Shown piece by piece: positions 8,163 through 16,361 of a stretch of 52,325 bases of DNA; position 1 is the stretch's first letter; each line of letters opens with the position of its first letter. The position numbers were made by a program, and so were the translations under genes. The notes beneath the pieces were generated by a model. That model ran no database searches and was not told where the DNA came from. It saw only the letters and a list, made by a program, of their open reading frames with translations. The DNA is taken from assembly GCA_038043285.1 (NCBI GenBank), contig JBBTCJ010000056.1, positions 1 to 52,325 on the forward strand. The letters are read 5' to 3'. This stretch comes from JBBTCJ01 sp038043285. GTDB taxonomy: Bacteria; Planctomycetota; Phycisphaerae; UBA1845.

Positions 8163-9199
8163 CCTCCGTCCTGATCACGCCACCGGGACAGTCGACAGCC
8201 ACTGATGGGGGTGACGGTTTGGACTCGCTGCGCAGTCTCCCCGCGGTGCCGCCGGTTCAGGCGGCGGCTACTTCCGCGCGAAAGTCGGCACGCGACGCCT
8301 GCCCAGGCTGCGGGTCCGATGAAGGAGCGCTGGTTGCCCAAGGCGTGCGCGATCATGAGTACGACGCTCCGGGAACCTATGACTGGATTGGTTGTGGCGA
8401 GTGCGGGTTGATTCGGCTCTTCCCGCAACCGTCCGACGCGGTGCTCAACGCGGCCTATCCGCCGGGCTACCAGGCCTATCGCGACCACGGCTCGAAGCTC
8501 GTGGGGTGGTACGTCGCCCGGCGACGCTTAAGGCGCGCCGCGGAATTGGCCCGGCTGGTCTCCGACAACGGGGCGGTCTTGGACGTCGGCTGCGGAACCG
8601 GCAAGCTCCTGTCCGCGATGCGACCACTCGGGCGTTTCCGTCTTTGCGGCGTGGAGTACCGCGATGAAGCCGCCGTGAACGCGCGCCGATCCGGACTGTC
8701 CGTTTGGACCGGCGAACTCGAAGATGCTCCGTTGACGCCGCGCTCGTTCGACCTGGTCATCATGGAGCACGTGATCGAACACGTTCGTGATCCCCGCGCG
8801 ACCTTGACTCGAATCGCCGGCCTCCTCAAGTCAGGCGGCGTGCTGGTCGGCGAGACGCCGAACTTGGCCTCCTGGGAGAGGCGTGCTTTCGGAAAATATT
8901 GGGGCGGCGGGCATTGTCCGCGGCACCTGACCCTCTTTGCTCCGGGTGCTCTCGAGCGACTCCTCCGCGCGTGCGGGTTCGCCGAGGTCAGGATCGCCCA
9001 CCCGATTTACTCCGCGCACCTGGCGCTATCGCTGCAAAACTGGTTCCGCCGGCGCGAGACAACCGCCGCCGGACTGCAAGGTGGACGCGCCTGGTACTAC
9101 CCCTTGCTCTGCTCCGCGGCGATGCTTCCGGCGCTCGTCGCCGCCCGGCGTCACAACAGCTCCGTGATCCGCTTTGAGGCTCGCTTGTCCCGTGACTAA
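8159..9199 (+). CDS. SAM-dependent methyltransferase with N-terminal zinc-ribbon-like module
   Basis: A 346-residue class I methyltransferase. The GTG start overlaps the previous stop (GTGA), with CGGAGAA upstream. An N-terminal segment has two cysteine pairs (CPGC and CGEC), a likely zinc ribbon found in many surface-polysaccharide methyltransferases. The SAM-binding motif I is VLDVGCGTGKLL, followed by FDLVIMEHVIEHV (motif II), GGVLVGETPN and PRHLTLF. The C-terminal hydrophobic segment may associate with the membrane. Lying between a GT-C glycosyltransferase and a desaturase, it probably modifies a lipid or glycan intermediate. The substrate is not visible. Confidence 0.82.
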   Translation: MTSVLITPPGQSTATDGGDGLDSLRSLPAVPPVQAAATSARKSARDACPGCGSDEGALVAQGVRDHEYDAPGTYDWIGCGECGLIRLFPQPSDAVLNAAYPPGYQAYRDHGSKLVGWYVARRRLRRAAELARLVSDNGAVLDVGCGTGKLLSAMRPLGRFRLCGVEYRDEAAVNARRSGLSVWTGELEDAPLTPRSFDLVIMEHVIEHVRDPRATLTRIAGLLKSGGVLVGETPNLASWERRAFGKYWGGGHCPRHLTLFAPGALERLLRACGFAEVRIAHPIYSAHLALSLQNWFRRRETTAAGLQGGRAWYYPLLCSAAMLPALVAARRHNSSVIRFEARLSRD

Positions 9200-10277
9200 T
9201 GGTCCGTCACCGCTTCATCCCCGGGTTGCCGACGTGGATCCGAGCCGCGACCGTGAGGGAGCGCTTGAAGTTCACCCGCGGGTCAAGGTGTGTTCGCTCA
9301 CCAGCGAAGACCCGGCCGTAGTCTCCGCGGAGCGCCCTTCCGTCTCCTTGACCAGGGAAGACCTGGCGCCGTTCTGCGTACGAAGAGACGCGGTTGCGGC
9401 AGCGACCTGGGCTGCCGTGGTTCTTGGCATTCTCCTGACCCTGCTCCTGCATGTTTACCTCGCAGGGCCGATCACGTTTGTCCTTGCCTTTCTCCTGATC
9501 GGCGGATTCCAGCATCATCTCTCCGTGATCCACCACGAAGCCGTCCACTACCTGCTTTTCCGAAAGCGGTCGTGGAACGAGTTCGCCGGACGCTTCCTCG
9601 CCGCCTACCCGATCGGGTTCACCATGACCTACCGACGAACGCACCTGGCCCACCACCGACATCTTGGCGATGAAAACGATCCCGATCTTCCGAATTACCT
9701 TGACTTTCCCGCGCCGGGCGGCATCGTCGTCGCCGCGATTCTTAAGGATCTCAGTTTTTCCGCCGCGGGAGCTCAACTCTTGGGAATGCTGGGTGTGGGA
9801 CGCCGGACCGGGACGTCGAGCCGCCCCTCACAGACCAGGCGTGAATGGCTCGGGCTTATCGGCGTGCAGGGTGCGATCTTCACCGCCTTGGCGCTGGTTG
9901 GGCACTGGCCGCTTTACTTCTCGCTGTGGATCCTCCCCTTAGGCTCGTGGGCCAAGCTCCTTGCCCATGTGCGCAACCTCGCGGAGCACGTCGACGTCCG
10001 AGACGATTCGGCCGCGCTACCTCGCTGGCGCACCTTCCGCTGCGGCTTGATCGAGCGGTTCTTCCTGGCCCCGCTCAACTTCAACTATCACGCGGAGCAT
10101 CACCTCTTCCCCCAGGTTCCCTTTTATCATCTTCCTGCACTGCACCGGCGTCTGATGTGCGACCCGAGCTATGGTCGGCAGGTCAACGTCCGTGACGGGT
10201 ACGTCCGGTTTCTCTGGGCGCGCGTTTGGCTTCGCGGCCACCGGCGCACGACCACGGCGCCACTTGCGGGCGCGTGA
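9192..10277 (+). CDS. Membrane fatty acid desaturase
   Basis: Di-iron membrane desaturase of about 361 residues. Three histidine boxes are present: HHEAVH, HLAHHRHLGDEND and NYHAEHHLFP, in the spacing of acyl-lipid desaturases. Hydrophobic helices precede box 1 and lie between boxes 2 and 3. The start is uncertain. The GTG at 9192 overlaps the upstream stop, but the first 45 codons include a REP-like repeat (about 9236-9266, read as PSRDREGALE) and a GTG at 9291 could be the true start. It closes the 6441-10277 run and would desaturate acyl chains of a lipid. Confidence 0.85.
   Translation: MTNGPSPLHPRVADVDPSRDREGALEVHPRVKVCSLTSEDPAVVSAERPSVSLTREDLAPFCVRRDAVAAATWAAVVLGILLTLLLHVYLAGPITFVLAFLLIGGFQHHLSVIHHEAVHYLLFRKRSWNEFAGRFLAAYPIGFTMTYRRTHLAHHRHLGDENDPDLPNYLDFPAPGGIVVAAILKDLSFSAAGAQLLGMLGVGRRTGTSSRPSQTRREWLGLIGVQGAIFTALALVGHWPLYFSLWILPLGSWAKLLAHVRNLAEHVDVRDDSAALPRWRTFRCGLIERFFLAPLNFNYHAEHHLFPQVPFYHLPALHRRLMCDPSYGRQVNVRDGYVRFLWARVWLRGHRRTTTAPLAGA
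9236..9266 (+). repeat. REP-like repeat inside the desaturase reading frame
   Basis: The core CCGCGACCGTGAGGGAGCG matches the copies at 62-92 and 608-770. Here it lies in frame between the overlapping methyltransferase stop and the histidine-box region, and it translates as S-R-D-R-E-G-A. Either the repeat has been tolerated in the coding N-terminus or translation begins downstream of it. Confidence 0.8.
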
Positions 10278-10319
10278 GACCCGCTGCCCCCGCCGCCGAC
10301 CTCCTGGAGACGACCTGAC

Positions 10320-11441
10320 CTACATCACGGCACGGAATTGTTCCTGCTTCGCGGATAAGTTGGCGAGAAGTTCGTCGAAGGAACCGGCGAAAGCGTCCAC
10401 GCCTTCGCGCAGAAGCTGCTCCGTAACGGCTTGCATGTCGATCCCCAGTCGTCCCAGTTGCGACATGACCTGCTCGGCTGATGCCGCGCCGTGTCCCAAG
10501 GTGACGTGCGATGATCCATGATCCAGCGCGGCCTCCAGCGTTTGCGGAGGCATGGTGTTTACCGTGTGCCGTCCGACGAGGTTGTCGACGTAGATGGTGT
10601 CGGGGTACGCCGGGTTTTTGGTGCTGGTGCTTGCCCAGAGTGGCCGCTGGACGCGGGCCCCGCGGGACGCCAGCGGGCCGAAGTCGCCGGAACCGGCGAA
10701 GACCGCCAGGAACCGCTCGTAGGCCAGCACCGCGTTGGCGATCGCAGCCTTTCCGAAAAATCCGTCGACGTTGGCGCCGTCCGCCCGGCGGTCCTCCAGC
10801 AGTTTGTCCACCATCGTGTCCACGCGGGAAACGAAGAACGACGCCACCGAGGCGACCGTCGAGAGATCCCCTCCACGTGCGTCGAGCCGCTTCAATCCAG
10901 CAAGATACGCGGCCATCACCCGCTCGTGCATCGCCACCGAGAAGATCAGCGTGGCGTTCACGCTGATCCCTTCGGCGATGAGCGCCTCGACGGCCGGGAT
11001 TCCCTCGCGCGTGGCTGGAACCTTGATCATCACGTTGGGTCGATCCAGCTCGGCGAAAAGCCGCTGCGCCTCGTCGATCGTACCCCGGGTGTCGTAAGCG
11101 AGCCTCGGATTGACCTCCAGGCTGACGTAGCCGTCCTGACGATTGGTCCGCTCATACACGGGAAGCAAAAGGTCCGCCGCGTCGGCGATGTCCGGCAGCA
11201 CCAGGCGCTCGTAGATGGCGAGTACATCCTCTTCGCCGGTTTCGACGAGCGATTGGAACGCCCGATCGTAATCCCTGCTGCCCGCGATCGCCTTCATGAA
11301 AATCGTCGGGTTCGAGGTCACTCCGACGACGCCAAGGTCGATCAATCGCCGCAACTCGCCCGAATCGACTATTCGCCGACTCAGGTTGTCGCACCAGACC
11401 GACTGACCCAGATCAAAGAGTCCTTGGATACGGTTGCTCAC
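10320..11441 (-). CDS. tal: Transaldolase (long TalB-type, about 373 residues)
   Basis: Pentose phosphate pathway enzyme that moves a dihydroxyacetone unit from sedoheptulose 7-phosphate to glyceraldehyde 3-phosphate. SVWCDNLSRRIVDSGEL, GVTSNPTIFMKAI and the Schiff-base segment NVMIKVPATREGIPAVEAL are clear. VNATLIFSVAMHERVMAAYL and the C-terminal WASTSTKNPAYPDTIYVD also match the long bacterial form. The GTG start at 11441 is chosen because GGGAG sits about 9 bases upstream. An in-frame extension to 11672 gives a low-complexity Arg-rich N-terminus unlike the family. It stands alone between convergent and divergent neighbours, without transketolase or zwf nearby. Confidence 0.93.
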   Translation of the reverse strand: MSNRIQGLFDLGQSVWCDNLSRRIVDSGELRRLIDLGVVGVTSNPTIFMKAIAGSRDYDRAFQSLVETGEEDVLAIYERLVLPDIADAADLLLPVYERTNRQDGYVSLEVNPRLAYDTRGTIDEAQRLFAELDRPNVMIKVPATREGIPAVEALIAEGISVNATLIFSVAMHERVMAAYLAGLKRLDARGGDLSTVASVASFFVSRVDTMVDKLLEDRRADGANVDGFFGKAAIANAVLAYERFLAVFAGSGDFGPLASRGARVQRPLWASTSTKNPAYPDTIYVDNLVGRHTVNTMPPQTLEAALDHGSSHVTLGHGAASAEQVMSQLGRLGIDMQAVTEQLLREGVDAFAGSFDELLANLSAKQEQFRAVM

Positions 11442-11712
11442 GCCTGATCTCCCGTCGTTGGCTGTCCATGGCGTTCCGTTCTGCTCCGATCGACCGTCGG
11501 CGCCGCCGGCTTTCCGCACCGTCCAGGGAATCGCCGCGTCGAATCCTAGGTGCTGCGCCAAGGATCGCAAACTTGCGCCGTCGGAACCTCGCCGACGTTG
11601 GTGCGGCGGTGCGGCGGGCGCTACGGATTCGCAATAGTTGAACCTGGGGCGGCTCCGATCGTACAATGACACGAACGTACGAACGGCGGTCGATTCCGGG
11701 GAGCATGATCCG

Positions 11713-12432
11713 ATGGAGCTACTTGGTCTGTTTTACTGGGATACGCGTTATTTCCTCTACATCGCTCCGGCCATCCTCCTGGCGGTTTGGGCACAGGGCA
11801 GGGTGAGCCGCGCCTACGCCCTTGCCGGTCGATTCACATCCCGAAGCGGATTGAGCGGCGCGGAAGCGGCGCAGCGCATCCTCAACGTCTACGGCATCAC
11901 CGACGTGGCGATCGAACCCGTCACGACTTTCCTGGGCGATCATTACGACCCGAAACGGAAGGTTCTGCGCCTCAGTCCCGACGTCTACCACGGTACGTCG
12001 CTGGCCTCGGTGGGGATCGCGGCCCACGAAGTCGGGCACGCCCTCCAGGATGCGACCTCGTACGGGCCGTTGGCCATCCGCAACGGTTTGGTTCCGATGG
12101 CCGCCATTGGGTCGAGCGTGTCCATCGCGCTGATTGTTCTTGGGCTGATTCTCGGTTCCGCCCTGCCGGCGCTGGGCGTGCTGGCGTTGGTCGGACTGGG
12201 GCTGTACGGCGCCGTGGTCCTGTTCCAACTCGTCAATCTGCCCGTTGAGTTCGACGCCTCCGCGCGGGCGAGGGCGATCCTGGTCAATCAGGGCATGGTC
12301 TCCGCGGACGAGGATCGGATCGTGGGGAAGGTGCTGTCGGCGGCGGCGCTGACCTATGTGGCGGCTACGCTCACGGCGATCCTGCATCTGCTGTACTACG
12401 CATCGCTGGTGCTCGGCCGACGAGACGATTGA
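11713..12432 (+). CDS. Membrane zinc metallopeptidase, YugP-like
   Basis: A 239-residue member of the YugP / neutral zinc metallopeptidase family. The start ATG follows GGGGAG. An N-terminal hydrophobic segment (residues about 10-28) anchors it. The zinc-binding motif is AHEVGHALQDA. The HExxH box is followed by two long hydrophobic helices, and a C-terminal pair (LSAAALTYVAATLTAI) closes the protein. VYGITDVAIEP and LSPDVYHGTSLASVGIAAHE are diagnostic of the family. The function is proteolysis at or in the membrane; the physiological substrate is not established for most members. Confidence 0.87.
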   Translation: MELLGLFYWDTRYFLYIAPAILLAVWAQGRVSRAYALAGRFTSRSGLSGAEAAQRILNVYGITDVAIEPVTTFLGDHYDPKRKVLRLSPDVYHGTSLASVGIAAHEVGHALQDATSYGPLAIRNGLVPMAAIGSSVSIALIVLGLILGSALPALGVLALVGLGLYGAVVLFQLVNLPVEFDASARARAILVNQGMVSADEDRIVGKVLSAAALTYVAATLTAILHLLYYASLVLGRRDD

Positions 12433-12486
12433 GCGGGCGGACGGTGTCCGATCGGCCACAACGAGGCGTTACAAGACCCCGCAAGA

Positions 12487-13131
12487 ATGTTGCGAAAGTT
12501 CTACGATCGGTTGCTCTCCGCCTACGGACCGCAGGGATGGTGGCCGGCAGAAACGCCGACGGAAGTCGTCATCGGCGCGATCCTCACGCAGAACACGTCT
12601 TGGAAGAACGTCGAAAGGGCGATTGCCAATCTCCAAACGGCGCAAATGCTTTCGTGGACCGCGCTGCGCGACGTGGCAGAGGCTCGGCTGGCCGAGCTGT
12701 TGCGGCCGTCGGGAACCTATCGGGTCAAAGCCCGGCGACTCAAGGCCTTCGTCGACTGCCTCTGGCAGACTTCCGACGGGGATCTTGCGCGGTTCCTGGA
12801 TGGACGTATGTCCTCGGCGAGGAAGCGACTGCTTTCCATTCCCGGAATCGGTTCCGAGACGGCGGACGCGATCTTGCTGTATGCGGCGGGACGCCCGACT
12901 TTCGTTGTGGATGCGTACACCAGGCGGATCCTTCAACGGCATGGACTGATTGACCAGAAGGTCGACTACGAGGGAATCCAGCAACTCTTCCATCGCACCT
13001 TGACGCCGGACGCGGCCAAGTTCAACGAATACCACGCCCTGCTGGTCGAGGTGGGCAAGCGGCATTGCCGGGCGAAGGCCGCCTGCGAGGGATGTCCGCT
13101 GGCCGATCTGCCGCATGACGCCGATCGCTGA
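12487..13131 (+). CDS. Endonuclease III-like HhH-GPD DNA glycosylase, MagIII-type
   Basis: A 214-residue base-excision repair glycosylase. TPTEVVIGAILTQNTSWKNV and the helix-hairpin-helix SIPGIGSETADAILLYA are followed by FVVDAYTRRIL with the catalytic Asp. Endonuclease III has a catalytic Lys in LPGVGRKTA; here the position reads Glu (GSETAD), as in the monofunctional 3-methyladenine glycosylase MagIII group. Only three cysteines of the C-terminal iron-sulfur motif remain (CRAKAACEGCPLADLP), and the fourth is Pro. I therefore favour a monofunctional glycosylase for alkylated bases, perhaps with an altered or absent cluster. It starts 54 bases after the protease gene. Confidence 0.8.
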   Translation: MLRKFYDRLLSAYGPQGWWPAETPTEVVIGAILTQNTSWKNVERAIANLQTAQMLSWTALRDVAEARLAELLRPSGTYRVKARRLKAFVDCLWQTSDGDLARFLDGRMSSARKRLLSIPGIGSETADAILLYAAGRPTFVVDAYTRRILQRHGLIDQKVDYEGIQQLFHRTLTPDAAKFNEYHALLVEVGKRHCRAKAACEGCPLADLPHDADR

Positions 13132-13158
13132 ATGGCTCGCACCAAAGGGATTCGCGGG

Positions 13159-14208
13159 TCAATTCAGCCGACTTCGCAGGTAGTCGGCGCGTGCCGCGGC
13201 GCGGGTGTTTTCGTCGAGCGCTTTACCGGTGACCCTCTGCAGGTGAGCGGGCTGGGTGAAGAGAAACAGTTCATTGAGCGTCTTGAGGTCGAACTTGTTG
13301 AACCGCCCCATGTGGATGCCCATGCGGATCGGGGAAAGCATGGTCTGGGTCTCGTTGGTGCTGATTCGGCGCGCGCCGCAAAGCACCCCGTAGGCCCGCC
13401 AAATCTTGTCGTCCAGCCGCGTCGCGTGCTGCTTGGCGAGGGTGTCTCTGGCGGCGCGTTCGTAGTCGACGATCCTGGGAATGATCGTCTGGCTGAACGT
13501 TTCGATAATCGAGGTCTCGGTCTTTCCCAGCGTGGTCTGGTTGGAAACCTGATACAAGTCGCCGACGGCTTCAGTCCCCTCGCCGTGCAGGCCGCGGACG
13601 GCCAATCGGAGGTCGCGGGCTGCCCGGGCCACCTTCTCGATCTCCTTCGTGAACCGCAGACCCGGAAGATGCAGCATCACCGACACCCGGATTCCTGTTC
13701 CGACGTTCGTGGGGCACGCGGTCAGATAGCCCAACTGCTGATCAAAGGCGAAGGGCAGGTTCTGCGAGAGGACATTGTCCACTTCGTTGACGTCGTTCCA
13801 AATGGTCTCCAGTTGCATTCCGCAGCGAAGTCCCTGGATGCGCAGGTGGTCCTCCTCGTTGACCATGATCGCCCGAGTCTCGTTGGGTGACACGGTGACG
13901 CCCCGGCTGCCCTCGCCGGCGGCGTGCTGCCGACTGATCAGATGGCGCTCCACCAGCAGGTGCTGGTTCACCTCGCCGACCTCGTCGAGGTCGATGAGGA
14001 GTTCGTCCTTGCCCAGCGTCGAAGCGGTGACTTGTTCGACCACCGCGCGGTGGATCTCGCGGCGATTGCTTTCGACGGCCGTCGACAGGAAGGGGAACCC
14101 CGCCAGATTTCGCGCCAGGCGGATGCGCGAGGATACGACGACGTCGTTCAGCGGGCCTTCGCCGCGCAACCACTCGCCCGTCGTCTGGGTCAGCTCGGAG
14201 AGGGTCAT
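13159..14208 (-). CDS. mcsB: Protein arginine kinase McsB
   Basis: A 349-residue phosphagen-kinase-fold enzyme that phosphorylates arginines on proteins; in Bacillus, phosphoarginine marks proteins for ClpCP. VVVSSRIRLARNL, the catalytic loop MVNEEDHLRIQ and CPTNVGTGIRVSVMLHLP (the reactive-loop Cys) are all present, as is STNETQTMLSPIRMGI. The C-terminal phosphoarginine-binding motif, RDXXRA in the best-studied members, reads RAAARA here, so the Asp is missing. It overlaps mcsA by 4 bases. No ctsR or clpC is seen nearby, so the usual Firmicutes four-gene layout is reduced to a pair. Confidence 0.94.
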   Translation of the reverse strand: MTLSELTQTTGEWLRGEGPLNDVVVSSRIRLARNLAGFPFLSTAVESNRREIHRAVVEQVTASTLGKDELLIDLDEVGEVNQHLLVERHLISRQHAAGEGSRGVTVSPNETRAIMVNEEDHLRIQGLRCGMQLETIWNDVNEVDNVLSQNLPFAFDQQLGYLTACPTNVGTGIRVSVMLHLPGLRFTKEIEKVARAARDLRLAVRGLHGEGTEAVGDLYQVSNQTTLGKTETSIIETFSQTIIPRIVDYERAARDTLAKQHATRLDDKIWRAYGVLCGARRISTNETQTMLSPIRMGIHMGRFNKFDLKTLNELFLFTQPAHLQRVTGKALDENTRAAARADYLRSRLN

Positions 14209-14693
14209 TGTGACTCCAACACCCGGATTTCGTCGCGAACGCGAGCGGCACGCTCATAGTTTTCGGCTTGGAGGGCCTCCTGAAGCTCCCGGCGAAGACG
14301 CAGCAATCCGGTCTGCCGCTGCACAGCCGTGTCCGCCGTTACCGGAAACTTACCGATGTGCTGGCTGGCCCCCTCATGGGCGCGCTCGATGAGCGGCACA
14401 AGCAGCTTGCGGAACGCCTCGTAGTCGTGCGGACAGCCCAGCAGACCCTTGGACTGAAACTCGCGGAACGTTCGCCCGCACTTGGGACACATCGCGTCGG
14501 GCCCTACGGCGGCGGCCTTATGTTTCAGAAACTGCTGAAGAATCTCGTTGGTCGTGTGATGCTGCTGTTTGACGATGATCCCCTCTTTCTCGGCGCACTC
14601 CTCGCAGAGATGACGTTCGCGTTTCTCGGGGATCGTGTCCGTGATGTGGACGCTGGCTTTCGCCTGATTGCAGCGCTGACAGATGACGTTCAT
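14205..14693 (-). CDS. mcsA: McsA, zinc-finger activator of McsB
   Basis: A 162-residue partner of the arginine kinase. Zinc-binding cysteine pairs are seen as CQRC (residues about 5-8), CEEC and CPKC, with a fourth single Cys in LLGCPHDYEAF. The C-terminal UVR motif (LRRELQEALQAENYERAARVRDEI) matches the segment found in UvrB/UvrC and McsA. The start is MNVICQRC at 14693; a longer frame begins at 14762 and adds a basic stretch without a ribosome-binding site. The 4-base overlap with mcsB implies balanced synthesis. The order mcsA-mcsB is as in Firmicutes. Confidence 0.92.
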   Translation of the reverse strand: MNVICQRCNQAKASVHITDTIPEKRERHLCEECAEKEGIIVKQQHHTTNEILQQFLKHKAAAVGPDAMCPKCGRTFREFQSKGLLGCPHDYEAFRKLLVPLIERAHEGASQHIGKFPVTADTAVQRQTGLLRLRRELQEALQAENYERAARVRDEIRVLESQ

Positions 14694-14908
14694 GGCTGAC
14701 GGCGCCTCGCTCCTCCGCGTTTCCCGCCGCAAAACAATAGGCCTCGCCGGGATTATCGTCAATTCCCATCTTCGAGGTTTACAGCGTCATGGCACGACGT
14801 GCCGACGTCGGAGCCGCGCGCGCGCGTCGCCGAAGGTAAGCGACGGCACGCAAACGCCACCCGGCAAAGGCGAACCCCCAAGAGCCGAGCATTTCGCTCG
14901 CGAGTAAA

Positions 14909-15283
14909 CTAGCCCACCCGCAGAGTGGGATCGAAACAAGCCACGCACCCGGGCGATTCCGTAACCTCCACGCGGGCAGGCCGGCGTAGGCCCAGCTCGC
15001 CGATTCGATCGAATACGATCTTGGAAACGACTTCGGCCGTTGGATTGCGACCGGCGAAGACCGGAAGTTGGTTGAGGTTGGCGTGATCGAAAGGTCGGAC
15101 CGCGGCGCGGAGGACCGCCTCGGCCTCGTGAAAGTCAACGACCATCCCCAGGTCGTCGAGCGTTGGGGCGACAAACACTGCCCGCACGCGCCAGTCGTGG
15201 CCGTGCAGCGGCTCCAACGCCCCCGTCGCCAGGCGAAGCTGATGGAGGGCCGAGAAACCAGTCTCCACGCTGACCGAATGCAC
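14909..15283 (-). CDS. 6-pyruvoyl-tetrahydropterin synthase family protein, PTPS-III-like
   Basis: A 124-residue COG0720 protein with a GTG start preceded by GGAG. Zinc ligands are His14 (FSALH), His27 and His29 (PLHGHDW). The catalytic Cys that QueD and classical PTPS carry four residues before the first HGH histidine is Leu here. Glu24 gives an E-x-x-H-G-H motif, which in this family marks PTPS-III enzymes that make 6-hydroxymethyl-dihydropterin for folate in place of FolB. The rest is canonical: GMVVDF, FDHANLN, NPTAEVV, VEVTES. It diverges from the IMPase gene over 153 bases. QueD is the alternative but is less likely. Confidence 0.82.
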   Translation of the reverse strand: MHSVSVETGFSALHQLRLATGALEPLHGHDWRVRAVFVAPTLDDLGMVVDFHEAEAVLRAAVRPFDHANLNQLPVFAGRNPTAEVVSKIVFDRIGELGLRRPARVEVTESPGCVACFDPTLRVG

Positions 15284-15436
15284 TTCGCTCTCCGTTGCCT
15301 GCACTCGTTTGGTTGCCGATGGACCTCGCCCTGGAGGGCGACGGTATGCGGATTGTAGTCCGCCGCGGCGGCCACGAAAACTGGTCCAAGGGTCGAAACC
15401 CTGGCGTCCCGAAACGACGCGCGTATCATCCCTGCG

Positions 15437-16267
15437 ATGGGCGAGCCGCGGCTGACCGAACTGCTTGAATTCGCCGAACGCCTCGCGGTCGATGCCGGCG
15501 ATCTTGTCCCGCCCGCGCAGGCCGCCAGGGTCGTTTCCCGAAAGCGGGACAACAGCGTCGTTACCGAGACGGACCACGCCCTTCAGGCGCGACTGTTGAG
15601 TGCGATCGCGGCGGCGTACCCCGCCCATGCCGTGCTCGCCGAGGAGACCATCACTAGCCCCGACCTCCACGCCGGGGTCGGCACGGCGCGGTTTTGCTGG
15701 GTGATCGACCCGCTCGACGGGACTCGGAACTTCGTCGGCACGTTCCCGTGCTTCGCCACGGCAATTGCGGTGCTCGACCGCGGCGTCCCCGTCGTTGCGG
15801 TGGTCCGTGAGCACAACTGGAAAACGACCTATTCCGCCGTAAAGGGAGGCGGGGCGACGCTCGAAGGTCGGCGCGTGCGGGCGGTCGATCCGCCCGACGA
15901 GCGAGACGTGCTGATCGGCGTCCCGTCCACGAAGGACGAACTTTCCGTCCGCATGGTACGACACTGGGCCGCGACCCGAGGGCTCATCCTTCGCAACCTC
16001 GGCGTCAGCAACGTCCACCTGGCGATGGTCGCGTCTGGGGCGTTGTCGGGTGCGTTTGGCGTGCGGGCAAAGATCTGGGACGTGGCCCCGGGAATGCTCC
16101 TGGTGCAAGAAGCGGGCGGCGTCATCACCAGCCCGACCGGCGGCACACTGACACCCTTCGATTTATCCGCCGAACCCGAGCGCGACGTCCCGTTTGTCTC
16201 CGGCGCGCCAAGAACCTACGCGAGACTGGCCGAATCGTGTCGCGGGGCTGACACCTCCCCGCCGTAG
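15437..16267 (+). CDS. Inositol-monophosphatase-family phosphatase
   Basis: A 276-residue magnesium-dependent phosphatase. Metal ligands are E69-E70 (LAEE), the signature IDPLDGTRNF (residues 90-99, D91 and D94) and IWDVAPGMLLVQEAGG (D215). SVVTETDHALQ precedes these. Family substrates are inositol phosphate, histidinol phosphate and related sugar phosphates; the W-D-V-A-P-G form does not decide between them. It may be histidinol-phosphatase (HisN) or a general sugar phosphatase. No his or inositol genes are nearby. The ATG follows a short divergent intergenic region with the PTPS gene. Confidence 0.85.
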   Translation: MGEPRLTELLEFAERLAVDAGDLVPPAQAARVVSRKRDNSVVTETDHALQARLLSAIAAAYPAHAVLAEETITSPDLHAGVGTARFCWVIDPLDGTRNFVGTFPCFATAIAVLDRGVPVVAVVREHNWKTTYSAVKGGGATLEGRRVRAVDPPDERDVLIGVPSTKDELSVRMVRHWAATRGLILRNLGVSNVHLAMVASGALSGAFGVRAKIWDVAPGMLLVQEAGGVITSPTGGTLTPFDLSAEPERDVPFVSGAPRTYARLAESCRGADTSPP

Positions 16268-16361
16268 GCCGGGTCGGTCCCGCCCCTGCGCGGGCCCTTT
16301 GTCGCGCGGCTCGCCGCCGGCGTAGAATGCGCGGTTGGACCGTCATCGGGCGGGGAAACCC

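Noticed and set aside
15284..16108. Long N-terminal extension of the PTPS gene
   Set aside because: The frame continues to 16108 but runs antisense through the IMPase gene, and the family is normally about 120-140 residues. A GTG with GGAG at 15283 fits.
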